64,000 nt of DNA from assembly GCA_021229015.1 (NCBI GenBank), contig CM037778.1, positions 19,984,909 through 20,048,908 on the forward strand. The letters are read 5' to 3'. How positions within the stretch are numbered: the stretch's first letter is position 1; each line of letters begins with the position of its first letter. Below, in pieces: positions 31,725 through 44,344 of the stretch. A program made the translations under genes and the position numbers. The stretch is from Solen grandis. Taxonomy: Eukaryota > Mollusca > Bivalvia > Adapedonta > Solenidae. The notes below the pieces were generated by a model. That model had not been told where the DNA came from. It saw only the letters and a program-made list of their open reading frames with translations, and ran no database searches.

Positions 31725-31970
31725 AAACACAAATCTTCCAGTAGAAGTTGGTATAATATTGATCGTAATGATCGATTATGCACTCTGTGTGATCGTAACA
31801 GAATTAGATATGAGTTCCATTATCTGTTAGATTGTCATTCCCTATAAATGACACTACGAAAGCGTATCATAGGCGAAGTGACTTATAGGTTTCTAAATGT
31901 ATTAATTTTCAAACAATTGATGAATTGTAATCCAGGAAATGAAATAAGATCTTAAAATGTGCAAATCTGT
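31725..31970 (+). pseudogene. LINE ORF2 C-terminal fragment
   Basis: In one frame a short stretch reads NTNLPVEVG; in the next, YNIDRNDRLCTLCDRN and YEFHYLLDCHS. This is the zinc-binding C-terminal tail (CX2C..HX4C) seen in CR1/Jockey-type LINE ORF2, and it parallels RRYNIERRDRICLYC at about 47480 in this window. The frame is broken and both sides are unrecognisable, so it is a relic. Confidence 0.55.
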
Positions 31971-34900
31971 TTTTACATTATTGTTTACAGGAAGTGACGA
32001 AAAACAGCGTTTACAGCCGAAATAGCCAGAATACTACAAAATGCTACGAAAAGGTTTAGGGTCGTTACAAAAAATAGGGTCGGTCGAGTTAGTAGAAACA
32101 AGTTACTTTTTTTATTATGCCCAAGGTTAAGTGAACAGTAGTATGGCTCCTTTTATAATCGTATTGCTATTGTGAGTTCCGTGGTAGAAATATATCATGT
32201 GGGCTGTACTATTGTATTTGATATAAAAATTGCCTGTTTCAGAGACAACTTTTAAAGCGTGTGGGTTTAAGCATCTTTACTTATAATTTACTTATAAATG
32301 TTTTAAAACATATACAAAATATACAGTGATATCATACATATCTCACTGGTGTATCTAATACCCTATGAATGTTGTATATAAATAGGTTTCTTATTGCAAT
32401 TAGAATTAAAAGAATATTATTAGTAATTTTAGACATATACCAGACAGTTTCTAACAGCCAAAATCATGACCTCTACCATTAGGGTGATGTGTTACCTTAT
32501 TTTCTATACAAAAAAAAGCAAAAACATTAGGTTCCTCGTTTTGTGTCTCTAATAGTTTTTTAACTGCTTTAAACAATGTTTCTTTGAATTTCATTTTATG
32601 TATATAAGTAACTTTCGATATATTTTCAAAGGAGTTAAAACAGAGTATTAGGTTGTACATGTACTTGTGAGTAGATTAACGCAACGCAAAGTATATACAT
32701 GTTAATGTGATCAGAGTATAACTGACAGCCACTAGAAACCAATGAATTGGGGTCCCATCTTTGAGTTTGATATGGTCTAAGTCTTCACAAACAGAAAAGG
32801 GTCGGGATGAAGGTAATTCACATAATTCATAATACTATTGATACATTAACATTATATAAACCAAATAACACACTTTCATTATTTATAATTCTACTACACA
32901 CACTGCTAGACTAAACATTCTTTGCTTCGGTTACAATTTCATTTTGAAATACTGGTGTGTGAATACATGTCGTATGTGATATTTTGTTTAACATAACTGA
33001 TCAGCATGACGATATCAATATATTGCTTAATGAAGATTGACAGCGCTAAGGGGAACCATGTTACAGAGATAATCCCTTTACCTTATGAATATTCATGTAA
33101 ACATGTCTTATTTGATAAATATTAATTCACTGAACATTAAATGCCATATAAAAAACGCATTTTTCTCTACCATGCAGACTGAAGAATCTGATGCTTCTGA
33201 GCTTCTATATTTTTTTATCAAACAAGATACTTGATATTTCAGGGTCCTTCAAGGAGCTTCTGCCAAGGCATCAAACGTGTCTATATGGGGTAAAGTGTTA
33301 CTAACCTGGTTACAGGAGATCTTAGACCACAACCTGAACATGTTTCTTAGTTTACACGCATGTTGCGTATATACTTTAGACAATTATTGTTCTTCTCTGT
33401 TGAATACATGTACAATATCATAAATTTGACAACTGTTGTGGGTTAAGACATATTTTAAGGTCTTGATTTAATACTTCAGTTTGAGGGCGACAATATGTAT
33501 ATATTAAGAATAAATTATTCAATATCAATACATCTGCAATAATTTAACCAGGAAAGGCATGCCCGACAATAAAAAGATGATTTTCTTTAAAGAAAATGAA
33601 TTATTTTCTGTTAAGTTGGTTTTTATAAAACACAACAATTTGTTTTTATATATTTAACCAAAGACTTAAAACCAAAAGATGCGCCACTCGGCTAGATATC
33701 GTAATTTTCGGCGCGAAGCTTCGAAGGACCAAATTAGGACGAGAGTAATGATTCAAGCCTTAAACACACTGAGCCTTTCAATTAGCTTATGTATGTGTGT
33801 TAATTTATACTGACATTATTTCTGAGTTTAGGTAAGATATATATATAGTTATAATATTGGACTACAAATGAAAAATATTAAAAGTCCTCAAGAACTTGTT
33901 CCTAAGTGGCTACCATAATATTCTACCTAGAAAATGCACTTAATCTATTTACCGAATGAATATAAAGCTGATGTTAAATGTTATTTAATTGATAAAAATG
34001 TTTAAAAAAGTCATGCCATTATGGAAACTAGCAGCTTTTTTTAAATTAAAAATGAGGAATATTTGTTTCAGTATATTATTCAGCATGATTGAAGTGATTT
34101 CATGGTAAGCATGAATACTTCAGTGCAATACCTGTCTATAAAAAGTAATCTCTACAATCCTTCATGTTAAGTAATATATGAGTGATGCCGTAAGAACTGG
34201 GTTGGAGTGGGATTTTCGAGGGAGAATTTTAGATTATGTCTAGCTGGCGGAAGTTATGTAGAAGGACACATGATTTGAGTGAGGAGCTTAAATATCAGAA
34301 GAGCCTGTAAATAGTGTACATAGAAATGTTATCAGCCTTAAACACTTATCTATAACTAACCCTTTCTTTTTGACACGATAGATTATCATTAATTAGAGAT
34401 GGTTAATGTCAATTGAAGGTCATGATAAAATATAAGCAAATCTATTTTGAGCGACTTATGTTTTATTCCAAATAAACAAGCTACTCTGATTTACCATTAT
34501 CCCAGGTTGCTGAAAGTTAGAGCGTGCCTAGCGCGGGAAACAAGACATTATCGTGAAAACTGGAACATGCAGCTAGTTAATAGACTTGTTGACTCTTTAT
34601 CATGAATTTGTCAAAGAGATTTGTATCATGTTATTTGTTTATGGTCTGATACTTCTGTGTATAAACTCTGTAATGGTTTTAATAATCATCTTAATAATAA
34701 TAATAAGGCATAATCTCAAATTGATCAATTGATTGAACTAGTGACTGGACAAGGAAATCTCAATATATGTGTTCATTTTTTAAATTTCAGTTACATACGA
34801 AGCAAATCCTAGATTATGTTTTTATTTTATCTTTATTTTGTGTGTGTGTGTGTTAAGTTGTTGTAGAATGGAAAGTGCATGTCCGTGTGTGCATACGAAC

Positions 34901-37099
34901 TTAACATAACACATTTCTAGAATTATCTTTATCTCGATTAGATTTTCTGAATATTGTCAAGACAACATGGATGCTCAAGGTTCCTGGAGTTACGTGAAAT
35001 AGTTCTGAGATCAAATTAAATAATTATATTAAGTATGTTTCTTTTAATTGTCACTTTTATTCTTATTATTCGATTTATTCTTTGATACGATATGGAACTA
35101 GAATATATTATTCTTATGTATGATTACTATTTTTCTCATATTTAAAACAAGTGTTTTGATTGTGGGTTTAAGCTGGTAAAAATTAGCATGCGGAGTCCAT
35201 TACTTGTTTAAAGATACTTCTTTTCAAAATATAAATACTTTACCGAATAGCGGTATATTTCAGTTTTTCGGCGAATGAAAACAGATTCGCAGAAATATAA
35301 GCCGTAAAATTAATTCGCAGGAGAAAACTCCTGATTTCAATATACGTTGATCTCCTATAATTGCTTCTTAGTAGGAGGATAGTGTCAGGATAAATTGAAT
35401 AATATAAATAGATATAAATGTTCTAGAAAATGTGTGCTGTGATGTACACTTTTTATCAATTATTGTCATGCAAACAGAGTAATTCAGCTAGACAAGCTGT
35501 AGGAGAATCTTGTATATGACATGCAGGAGAAAACTATAATACCTGGAATGAAATTGAAATATTACAATATAGATATATACAGCGGTATATATCAATATCT
35601 TTTATGCACACAGGTCTAACTAATCTTCATAGAACAGTCAGACATTTTGTTCTATTTAGATAAAGGCATAAACGTCCAGTGTTAGTAATTTCCTATACTT
35701 TTCGACAATATTAATCTGTCATCATTAAATTACTGTGTAATATTTATTTCAATGTCTCATCATATTCTTACAAATATTGATACATTTATCTTTGTCTATA
35801 GATTCTCATAATTATGAATTGACATTTCATAGCATTCGAATGCGTTGCTTATGATGTTTATGCATGTTCCTTGGGTCAACCAACGAAATTCCTTCAGTAT
35901 TACCTTTTATGCCTTGTCATTTTGTCCATAACTACTAGCAGAGTTGAATAATAGCTCGGCATAGACGTTTCTTCGCTTGGTCTTTACCAAGATTTCATTT
36001 TTACCATGATTACTTAAGGCTCTGGAACTGTAATGGTGACCTTCCAAAATCTTAAAAATGATATTATTTCCTGAATCTATACTATAAAACACATTGTATG
36101 GTGAATTTTTATTTAAATTTACCGTTTATAACTTAAGTTATTGACATTTTTTATGTATTTTCCCTTAATGTTCAGAAATGGTCGAAATAATACAAGGGTA
36201 AAAAATAAAAAAGTACACTTTTTTTTATAAACAAGTTTTGGAAAATTTTTAATCCAGTTTTTCTGCCATGTTTAAAAACTTCATCTATCTTTAAAGCTAA
36301 ATATCTCAAGTATGGATTAAGTTTAAGACATGAAGCAACTTTTAAAATTTTCTGCAATAATAACTCTACATAATATGCGATTCAATAGAAAATTTACCGT
36401 TCCAAAAGAAAATAATAGCAAGTTATATAAGGTGACTATAATGAAACTCCAAGCGAAAAATATTAATTAAATAGTAAATCTTTAAATCAAAAAATCACCT
36501 ATATATGATACAAAAATGAGTTTTAAACTTCAAAATTACAAATATATCACAGAATACATGGTTAACCTTGTTCTTTTGAACAATATATGAATGCAACGGA
36601 GCTGAATATTCAGTATATACATGTAATATCATAAACTCTGTCTGCAGGTCCAATGGTCCGAGATGTGTCTGTTAATAACATACATGAATATCACATTTAC
36701 TACAAATGGTGTAAAGGGCCATGTGAAGGCTTTCTTAAGTCTCCATATTTTTCATCTCAGTTTAATTTGTATTTATTATTACCAACCTTTAAAGGTACAT
36801 TTGTGTCTGCTCCAGAGTTTTTTGTTTTTTTTTGTTTTGTTTTTTTTGCATTACTCTCATTATTTTGTTACTTTGACATTTCCATTCATACCTACATCAA
36901 CTGTTTATAAAGTGTTGCTTACAGATAGCACATGTCCTTCTGTTGATAGTTTGTTAACCATTACTGATTTTAATCAGTTTTTCTGAAGGAAACCTCTGGT
37001 TATAAATATGGGGATTACCCAACTACGTATCGGAAAACCCCACCAAATGATAGGAAATTACTAAAAATAGAATAAACCGGAAATCGACGATAATTAACG
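31971..37099. other. Anonymous AT-rich DNA, 5.1 kb
   Basis: No ORF or repeat here convinced me. There is a (TG) tract near 34843-34853 and a possible 54-base exon-like stretch at 33242-33291 (acceptor TATTTCAG, donor GGGTAAAGT) without supporting context. A 22-base word (CATTACAGTTCCAGAGCCTTAA) present inverted near 36017-36038 recurs at 37154-37175, suggesting two ends of, or two copies of, an interspersed repeat. Confidence 0.45.
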
Positions 37100-37109
37100 A
37101 TTACGGATC

Positions 37110-37151
37110 ATTCGGCAAACACGGACATTTCCGAGTGTCGGTGTTTGCCGA
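37110..37151. repeat. Perfect 12-bp hairpin (TTCGGCAAACAC)
   Basis: TTCGGCAAACAC and its exact reverse complement GTGTTTGCCGAA flank an 18-base loop. The hairpin adjoins the 22-base word shared with 36017. Perfect stems of this length are unlikely by chance here; it may be a transposon end. Confidence 0.6.
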
Positions 37152-37175
37152 AGTTCATTACAGTTCCAGAGCCTT

Positions 37176-37784
37176 AAAGCAAATATACTCAGTTACTCAG
37201 CAGGTTTTTATTTATTATGAGCATTGTTACTCCGGTCCTGGGAATATGAATACCGGATATCCAAACCCAATGCCCTCTACCGAGCAAGTAATACATGCTA
37301 CTGTTTGCTTGTACCATAGTTATACAAAAGATACATATGCTTGCATGACGACCTCCAGTTTAGATGGCTGACATTTTTACATATCTTACATGAAGAAAAT
37401 GCACTATAATCTTCTTTGCATGATTACTGAAGTTGTCACGGCACATAACGAACCATAAATCTGCAACGATGCGTAAGCGGGGAAAAAATCAATGAAAATA
37501 CGCTGCACAATTCACATACTCATGGCATTTAATATTTCTTTGTTAATCAAATAGGTATTTCAACGAAAGACGAATGTTCGGCCCTCAAAGTAAAATAATA
37601 TAAGAGCTTCAAGAGCCAATTGATGTAGATAATCAGTCAAACAGTTTTAAATTCAAAACACTTGACTTTCTCCTTTTCTGTTTTAGGTTATGCTTAACGC
37701 AACATTAAGACTGTCATTCCTTGACTATAGAATCTGTCAGGGTCGAACAATCAATTCCGAAATCTATGCGTTTCCTATCTTTAG
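37176..37784. other. No feature recognised
   Basis: The sequence has a few short open frames with no recognisable content. Confidence 0.5.
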
Positions 37785-38516
37785 CTCACCTGAGCACAAC
37801 GTGCTCAAGGTGAGCTTTTGTGATTGGCCTCCGTCCGTCGTGCGACGTGCGTCATGCGTCGTGCGACGTCACCAATTTGGCTTGTTAACACTCTAGAGGC
37901 CACATTTTTAGCCAATCTTCCTGAAATTTGGTCAGAATATTTGTCTCCATAAAATCTTGGACAACTTAGAAATTGGTTCATGTGGAGTCAAAAAATAGGT
38001 CACGAGGTCAAATCTTAGTAAAACCTTGTTCACACTCTAGAGGCCTCATTTTTGGCCCAATCTTCATGAAACTTGGTCAGAATGTTTGTTTTCGTTAAAT
38101 CTTGGAAAAGAACGAAATTGGGTCATGTGGGGTCAAAATGTAGGTCATAAGGTCAAATCTTTAAAAAGAAACGTTTTAAACACTCTATAGGGCACATTTT
38201 TGGTCCAATCTTTATGAAACTTGTTCAGAATGTTTGTTTCCCTTAAATCTTGGAGAAGTTCGAATTTGGGTCATATGTGGTCAATAAGTAGGTCTTGAGA
38301 TCAAATCTTAGAAAAACCTTGTTAACCCTCTTGAGGCGACATTTTTAGCCATATCTTCATGAAACTTGGTCGGAATGTCTGTTTCCATAATATCACGGAC
38401 AAGCTCGAAAGTGGGTCATGTGTGGTCAAAAAGTAGGTCAATTTGAAAAATCCAACATTTGTTGCTCATTTACAATCAGGTGAGCGATTCAGGGCCATCA
38501 TGGCCCTATTGTTTAG
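37785..38516 (-). mobile_element. Hairpin-ended interspersed repeat, reversed copy
   Basis: It begins with a near-perfect hairpin, AGCTCACCTGAGCAC-AAC-GTGCTCAAGGTGAGCT, followed by a CG-rich stretch (GTCCGTCGTGCGACGTGCG), four tandem units of about 147 bp (anchors CTCTAGAGGC or equivalents near 37893, 38040, 38180 and 38330), and the other end, TGAGCGATTCAGGGCCATC followed by ATGGCCC. It is the same family as 21945-22530 in opposite orientation, with one more core unit. The difference in unit number shows that the core expands and contracts. Confidence 0.8.
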
Positions 38517-39084
38517 CGTTCTACTCTTTCAGTTTATCTTAAAAAGGTGCAGTGTCTTTCTATTCGAAACAAATCGTTCGCATTGGAAGAAAACTTCAAC
38601 TTTTAAAACAAACAGAGATCTAAAGAACTCGTTTCCGTAACTCCTTTCTTTTCTTTTGACTAATTTTACAATGACCAATGAGAATTAAGCAAAGTACATA
38701 ATAACGAATGAAAAGCCTAATTTTATTCCGTTTCATTACTGTGTCTTTCACAGGAAGTCAGGGTGAAAATAAACGGCCTAACGGCCGTAAAAAGTTAAAA
38801 AGGAATAGGTCCGAAGGCTCTTTTCTGGGTTCTTTTGCGTAACTAATTCAAAACTGCAAGTTTTGGAGAGACGTTTTCCAAAGTAAGCTGATAACTTTGT
38901 ATTCCCGAAACGCATAGAGGACGGCAGTCACACTTAGTTTACCATATTTTGCTATTGGACTGCTTGATACCAAAAGTGTTTACGACAACATTAGTAGGTT
39001 TCCTTTGATTGACGTTCAGCATTTAAAATGATTATTTTAGTTATTGTTGACACGGTATGAAGATGCTGTTGTGGTGGAGTTATC
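38517..39084. other. No feature recognised
   Basis: A palindromic word ACGGCCTAACGGCCGT lies near 38773; otherwise this is ordinary sequence. Confidence 0.45.
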
Positions 39085-39235
39085 GTTTGAGACAGTATTT
39101 TAGTCATAAAGCTACATATAGGCAGAATAATTAGTATCCAAATGCACAGACCTCCCTACCGCAAGCCATTTCATAATGTTTCCTCACACTTACAGTGCGA
39201 TCGACTCTGCCGCTACAGAGCCGGGTTTGGTGGGG
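39085..39235 (-). repeat. Degenerate tRNA-Ser-like SINE
   Basis: The phrases AGACAGTATTTTAGTCATA, CCTACCGCAAGCC and TGTTTCCTCACA match the order in the 31174 copy. The tRNA-like head is mostly lost. Confidence 0.5.
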
Positions 39236-39252
39236 GGCGCAATATCTAAACA

Positions 39253-40167
39253 AGAGGCCCAAGGGCCATAGACGCTCACCAGAGTACATCCACTTTATGC
39301 AATTTAGCCAATTAACCCTAAATAAACATCTATAACAATGTATTTTAAATCTGGCTAGCAGTTCTAAACAATTTTAAATTTATATTTTCATTGCATTGCA
39401 ATGGCAACTAGAGTTCTGCGTAAATCAATATAAATATAATAAATAAGCCTCCCCTCGTATTGTTGCCCAGTTTACAACACACATCCAAATAATTTTGAAT
39501 ACTTTGTAGAGCTACACCCAAGGATCATCTGTACCAAGTAAAAACATTTTGAAACCCTGCAAATCATTAATCTGGAAGATGATTTATATTAATCTTGAAG
39601 AAGATGATTTTTTTTCTACTTATTGCCATGGTAACAAGAGTTCTGCATGGATCATTTTTATTTGATCAATTTTTGTAGACTCGCATCCAAAGATCATTAT
39701 TACCAAATTTCATCAAATCCTGTCCATTTGTTTTAGAGGAGATTTTTTTATCTTTCCCTATATAAAAAATGTAAAATAAGCCCGGCCCCTGACGCCAATG
39801 TTTTTTTTTTGCGGATCCGAATAATTTTAGCAATCTTTGTAGTGCTACCCCTAAGGATCATCTGTACCAATTTATTTTGAAATCTGGCCAGTAGTTTTGA
39901 AGGAGAGGATTTTTAAACTTTCCAAGAATTTTTTTCTTTTTGTTGCCATGGCAACCAGAGTTCTGCAAGGATCAACTGTATTTGAGCATTTTTGTAGAGT
40001 CCCACCCAAGGACCATTTATACCAGGTTTCATCAGATTTTGTCCAGCGGTTTCAGAGGAGATGTCTTTTAAAGCAAATTGTTGACGACGGACGACAGACG
40101 ACGGACGACGACGGACGAAGGGTGATCCCAATAGCTCACACTGAGCACTTCGTGCTCTGGTGAGCTA
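39253..40167 (+). mobile_element. Hairpin-ended interspersed repeat, second subfamily
   Basis: The left end is ACAAGAGGCCCAAGGGCCAT (hairpin GGCCC/GGGCC) followed by CGCTCACCAGAGTACATCC, as at 1310. The core has diverged units marked by GCCATGG-AAC-AGAGTTCTGC near 39404, 39626 and 39947, with CCAAGGATCATCTGTACCAA-like phrases between them. A CG-rich run (GACGACGGACGAC) follows, then the terminal hairpin AGCTCACACTGAGCAC-TTC-GTGCTCTGGTGAGCT. It shares end structure, but not core sequence, with 21945 and 37785. Confidence 0.75.
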
Positions 40168-42719
40168 AAAATGTAGGCAGTGACAATGCAATGCCGTGAT
40201 AAGGTAGTAGTAACGGTTGAACTAGGGACCCTTGGGAATTTCTGTGCGATTTTTTAAATTCAAAGCTGTAAAATAGTGCATTCTTGTGAGTTTTTGGGTG
40301 TTGTATGTCTACATTTATGTATGGTCGGGGGATTTTACAGGGGGCGTGCGCCGGGTGCGTACCGCGCATCCCGTGAATCTGCCGACTGCGCTGGTACTCG
40401 AACGACAGCAATGAATGTTTACGAGAAACGGCGTGATATTGTGCAGAGATATTTACATTGTTCCTTTTATTTAACTGATTCTTCTTTACTGTTTGATCAC
40501 CTCACCCCAACCCCAATAAAGACTGAAAAATCGAAAGCGTTAGAAAAACGTTCGAAAAAAACAAACAACAACACTGTTTGGATCTTTAATGTCAGCCCAT
40601 ATTGAACCCCCGCTTGATTTTCTAACTATCTGAGATTCCTTTTGATTCAGTATCTTGAGAGGCAGTTTATTAGTGTCATACAAATTTTGTCACTTCTATA
40701 TAAATGTGTTAATAATGTTGGGCAGTGTGACTCCAATAACGACTCGCACAGAATTCAAAGTTCTTTTTAATACAATTATTCGGCCATTAGAAAATCGTTT
40801 AAAATAATTGACTTGTTGACTATGTGTCAGGATGTGACTGGATGTATTACCATGGCACTCGTCTAAGGTTTGTTAGACAAAATCTCCAAAAGATTGAAAT
40901 GTCGTTTGGACGTTTTACTCAAATAAGCAAATACCCATACTCCACACAGTGATCTCCCTTGCAAGCAAAAAAATCACTGCCGTCACAAATGGCAAGTGAT
41001 GATGATAAAGTAACAAATTGGCGTCTCCGTCTGCTGTCACAACAACAATAATATTTTTTTTTTAAATGATTTATTTTTTTACCACGAGCTGATAATTGAT
41101 GTTTATTAAAGAAAACATACTTAGGGATATGACACTCGCAGTAAAATATTATTTTTTTTTAAAAATAGCTAAATTCTGTTAAACTTTATTTGTGGTGGCA
41201 GTGGTTATCTACAACTGTAAGGGGAGGTAACTACTGCGTGGAGTTTTGCAGGTACCAAATCCGGAAAGAAGAAATATATAAAGAAGCGTTCTACCATTTT
41301 AACCAGAGAAAGAAATTACATGAATAATCAAAGTGCACAATGCGCTGAGAGACGGCAGCGGGATTAACATGAAATAGCCATAATTTTAACTCCAGCGTTT
41401 CAGCATTGATTGAAGGAGCAGAGGTCATATGACGCAAAAAGAACAACTCCACATCCTTTCCTGCAATCATACATATAGTTGCTACTGAATCAGTTGAACT
41501 CGCGCTTTGTTTCATAATAATCCGGAGTAAGGGTCATGAACATAATTCCATTCATAAGGTGCATACCTAAGTAGGTCATTCCCTTTTATCAGTACTAATG
41601 AACCTGATGTATACATTCTGTCTGTTGTTGAGTATGTGTAGAAATTGACAAGGTATTATTTGTATGATTGCCTTTCTTTTTCAAAGTTAAGACATTCTCT
41701 GGGGGTAACCTAGCTCGCCATCATGCAAAATACGTGTGAAATTCTTTAGATAAATTACATACATTGGCGTTTCTAATTCGAAGCGCTACTTTTTTTCACA
41801 GAAGTAGATTTTCGATAATGTAAAATTGGTGCCTGTCCTGATAAATAAATGTCACGGATATTTTGTTCACGCATAACATAGGTGTTCCCAGTGTAAGATA
41901 ATGGTAAAAGAAAGCATGCTAACAAACACTAACACATTAAAAGCGGTTACGGTTATGTTTAAAATGTCTGTGTAACATATTCCACCCACATTGCGTGGAT
42001 ACGCACGAACGGTGGAGAGGTACAGTTAAAGCAGCGGTGGAAAATATCCAGATCAGTCAGACAGTTAGGTTGAAAGGCTGCTTTTTTTTTTAGATAAAAC
42101 ATGCGCGATGACTTTCTTTACATGGTGGAAAAGGAATGACCAGATGTATATGTTGTGTCAAGGTCGACCATTCAGGTCACCTTGACCAAACCTTGCAGGA
42201 GTCGGTCGAGTTGTTATGAATAAAGTCGAAAACAATGATGCGTCGCAACACTCCAGTAGGTTTTGACTCTAATGGAGATCAGAAATGAAACCTCTAAATA
42301 ATAAAACTGAATGTTCCTTAATCATATATACGAAAATAGAAGCATGATTAAATACATATCTTATATTTTATCGTCAATCATATCCTCTTATTATAACTTC
42401 ACGACTTCCTCTCACCTGATAGATAAACTAAATATTTGCCTTGCGACTGATTTGCGATCGTTTGCGATCGTAGCTGATTGCATACCAAAGCGAACCATTC
42501 GAACGAAAGCCATACGATGGTTTAAGTGGTTCCAAGAGCAGCAATTGAAATATTGTACACATGAACATCATGATATGAACTATTTAAAATTTAAGCAATT
42601 TAATGTTACCTATATTCACGGTTGAATGAACATGCTAAAATGTATTGCCTTGCGGCAGTATGATTCAAACAAGATATGTTTCATTTGCTTACTAGTTTTT
42701 TGAATATTAGATCTTAAAC
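40168..42719. other. Mostly anonymous DNA with a SINE relic
   Basis: 40815-40965 retains phrases of the SINE at 50366 (GTCAGGATGTGACTGGATGT, then GACAAAATCTCCAAA and GACGTTTTA) and is a degenerate copy of its body. A GC-rich patch lies at 40325-40410. I see no gene. Confidence 0.45.
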
Positions 42720-42993
42720 ACATCCGTCCTTTGAACTGATGACGTCCAGGTGGGCGTTGGCTGGAGTCCGCTGAGGTAGACTTTTTTACTGTGCTATAAC
42801 TTCTATGACCTTCATTGGATTGCTTCAATATTTGGACAGTTGCTTAAGTGGATGGACCTTTACATTATGCAGCTGACCTTGTGACCTTTGACCTACTTTA
42901 AAGGAAAAAAATCATCTGGATAGGTTTATTTTTATGTTAATCTGCTACAACTTATATGTGCTTCATTGGATTTCTTCAATATTTGGACAGTTG
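42720..42993 (+). repeat. Tandem repeat units of about 165 bp that host the 8-kb transposon
   Basis: TATGACCTTCATTGGATTGC..CAATATTTGGACAGTTG-CTTAAGTGGATGGACC appears near 42808-42858, and again from about 42956, where it is cut at CAGTTG by the transposon. It resumes at 51016 (CAGTTGATAAAGTGGATGGACC). The uninterrupted unit shows directly what the empty site looked like. Confidence 0.8.
42988..42993. repeat. Target-site duplication, left copy (CAGTTG)
   Basis: This is repeated at 51016-51021. The paralogous empty unit at about 42836 has one CAGTTG, which confirms the duplication. Confidence 0.9.
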
Positions 42994-43028
42994 AAGGGGT
43001 CAGTGCAATAAGGTACCAAACTCCATTT
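42994..43028 (+). repeat. Left terminal inverted repeat
   Basis: AAGGGGTCAGTGCAATAAGG continues with TACCAAACTCCATTT. It matches the reverse complement of 50981-51015 except at two positions. A second inverted word follows at once (ACTCCATTTTTGGTAAAATGGAGT), giving a hairpin at the left end. Confidence 0.9.
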
Positions 43029-43600
43029 TTGGTAAAATGGAGTTAGGACCAAAATGATTTTAAGAACATTTTTTTCCCACCAGATTTATCCCCCTTTGTC
43101 TCTATATTCTTCGTTTCAGAGTCAAAAACGGTCTTTAAAAAATTTAACAAAGGTCCTATCTCCATAGGTAGAGTTAGTACCTTTGTTGCATTGATGTCAT
43201 TCATGTGCTTAACTGATGATGCATTACTGAGTACCACTATATTTTGGTGGATAATGTGAGTATTTTCTTAAACTATATCAATATATGCATGCTTTTCACA
43301 GTATAAGTATTTTTTCTACGGCATGTCAAAATAAAATTCCAAACAGATCAGTGGTAAGTTTAAAAAAAACAACGAAATATGTATTTTGGAGTGCATGGAG
43401 ATGGGACCTTTGTTGCACGTTAACATTCACATGTCTTTTACATGATCTTTTTTTTTGTCTAAAAATGATTTTTGTGGTAACTTTGTAAACAATTTTATAA
43501 GCTGTTGGTGTTTTGAATGTACCGTACACATTCTGGTGTTTGGTATAGATTAGGGGTGCTACGCAACAACAAATTGGAGTTAGGCCTTTTGTTGTATAGA
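43022..43600. promoter_or_regulatory. Subterminal TIR-like motifs, left end
   Basis: Degenerate copies of the TIR core (TGCAA-AAGGT-C-AACTCCAT) recur near 43155, 43190 (inverted), 43400 (inverted, TGGAGATGGGACCTTTGTTGC) and 43575 (inverted, TTGGAGTTAGGCCTTTTGTTG). Such subterminal arrays are transposase-binding sites in several transposon families; that role here is inference. Confidence 0.6.
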
Positions 43601-44340
43601 AAACATTTCAATTGTATTTATTACAAAAAGGCACCAAAAACTACCAGATATTTATGATAAAAATCAAACAATATATATATTTACATTGCCCGTAATTGCT
43701 TTAAGTTCTATATGTTAAATACATGCCATGCAAATCCAAATATAAAAAGTAAGGGAACAGCACTCCAACCACCGTTTACAGAGCCCTACATGTTTTCTGG
43801 CAAACATGAATCGGGTACTGGTACTTCATCGAAAAAAGGCGACCAATGGGCTTTTACATTTGGAATCTTTCTAATTCTAAGCTTGCATTTTAAACACCGT
43901 TTTCACCCCTCTCAACCACAGCCACCTCATCACAAAAGCCAGTTTAAGCCCTTCCCATTGGTGGCTGTTGTAGAAAGGTTGAACTGTAATTATTTTATTT
44001 TCCAGATAACCTGATGTCTCTATCTGGAGACAGTGACACCGAAAGTTTAGGACAGACACTGTTATAAGAATGACAGTGCCATATATGTGGCTACATTCAA
44101 ACACATGACATAGCTTATAATTTATGGACACAACTTAATGAAAACGGACCATATCTGTTAAGCTTACCGAACGGACAGTTTTATGTTAGGTGCAGATTTT
44201 CAGATTGTTAGCGATATTTCCATATAACGTGCATCCATAATAATTTTCCAGACGAGGCTTTAAAATTGTAACACTTGGAAGACTTACGGATAAAGGGCAT
44301 CCATTGTCCCTGTTGTGAACCGAGTCATGAAATAAAGTAC
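43600..44340. other. Transposon 5' region, no gene recognised
   Basis: A 100-codon open frame at 43712-44014 has no recognisable domain, and I do not call it a gene. The stretch may be promoter and leader of the transposase gene. Confidence 0.4.
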
Positions 44341-44344
44341 TAAC

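Noticed and set aside
33242..33291. Exon-like stretch with TATTTCAG acceptor and GTAAAG donor
   Set aside because: Only about 50 bases, no hydrophobic or domain content and no partner exons in matching phase nearby.
36653..36986. Overlapping ORFs after a CTGCAG acceptor-like site
   Set aside because: The peptides run into T-rich low-complexity sequence and show no recognisable domain in either frame.
35907..37371. Peptide word HYSSRAL in two ORFs on opposite strands
   Set aside because: It comes from a 22-base inverted repeat word, not from protein homology.
40276..40605. 109-codon ORF in a GC-rich patch
   Set aside because: No splice context, signal or motif; its composition explains the open frame.
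41291..41515. 74-codon minus-strand ORF
   Set aside because: No motif, splice signal or repeat relationship supports it.
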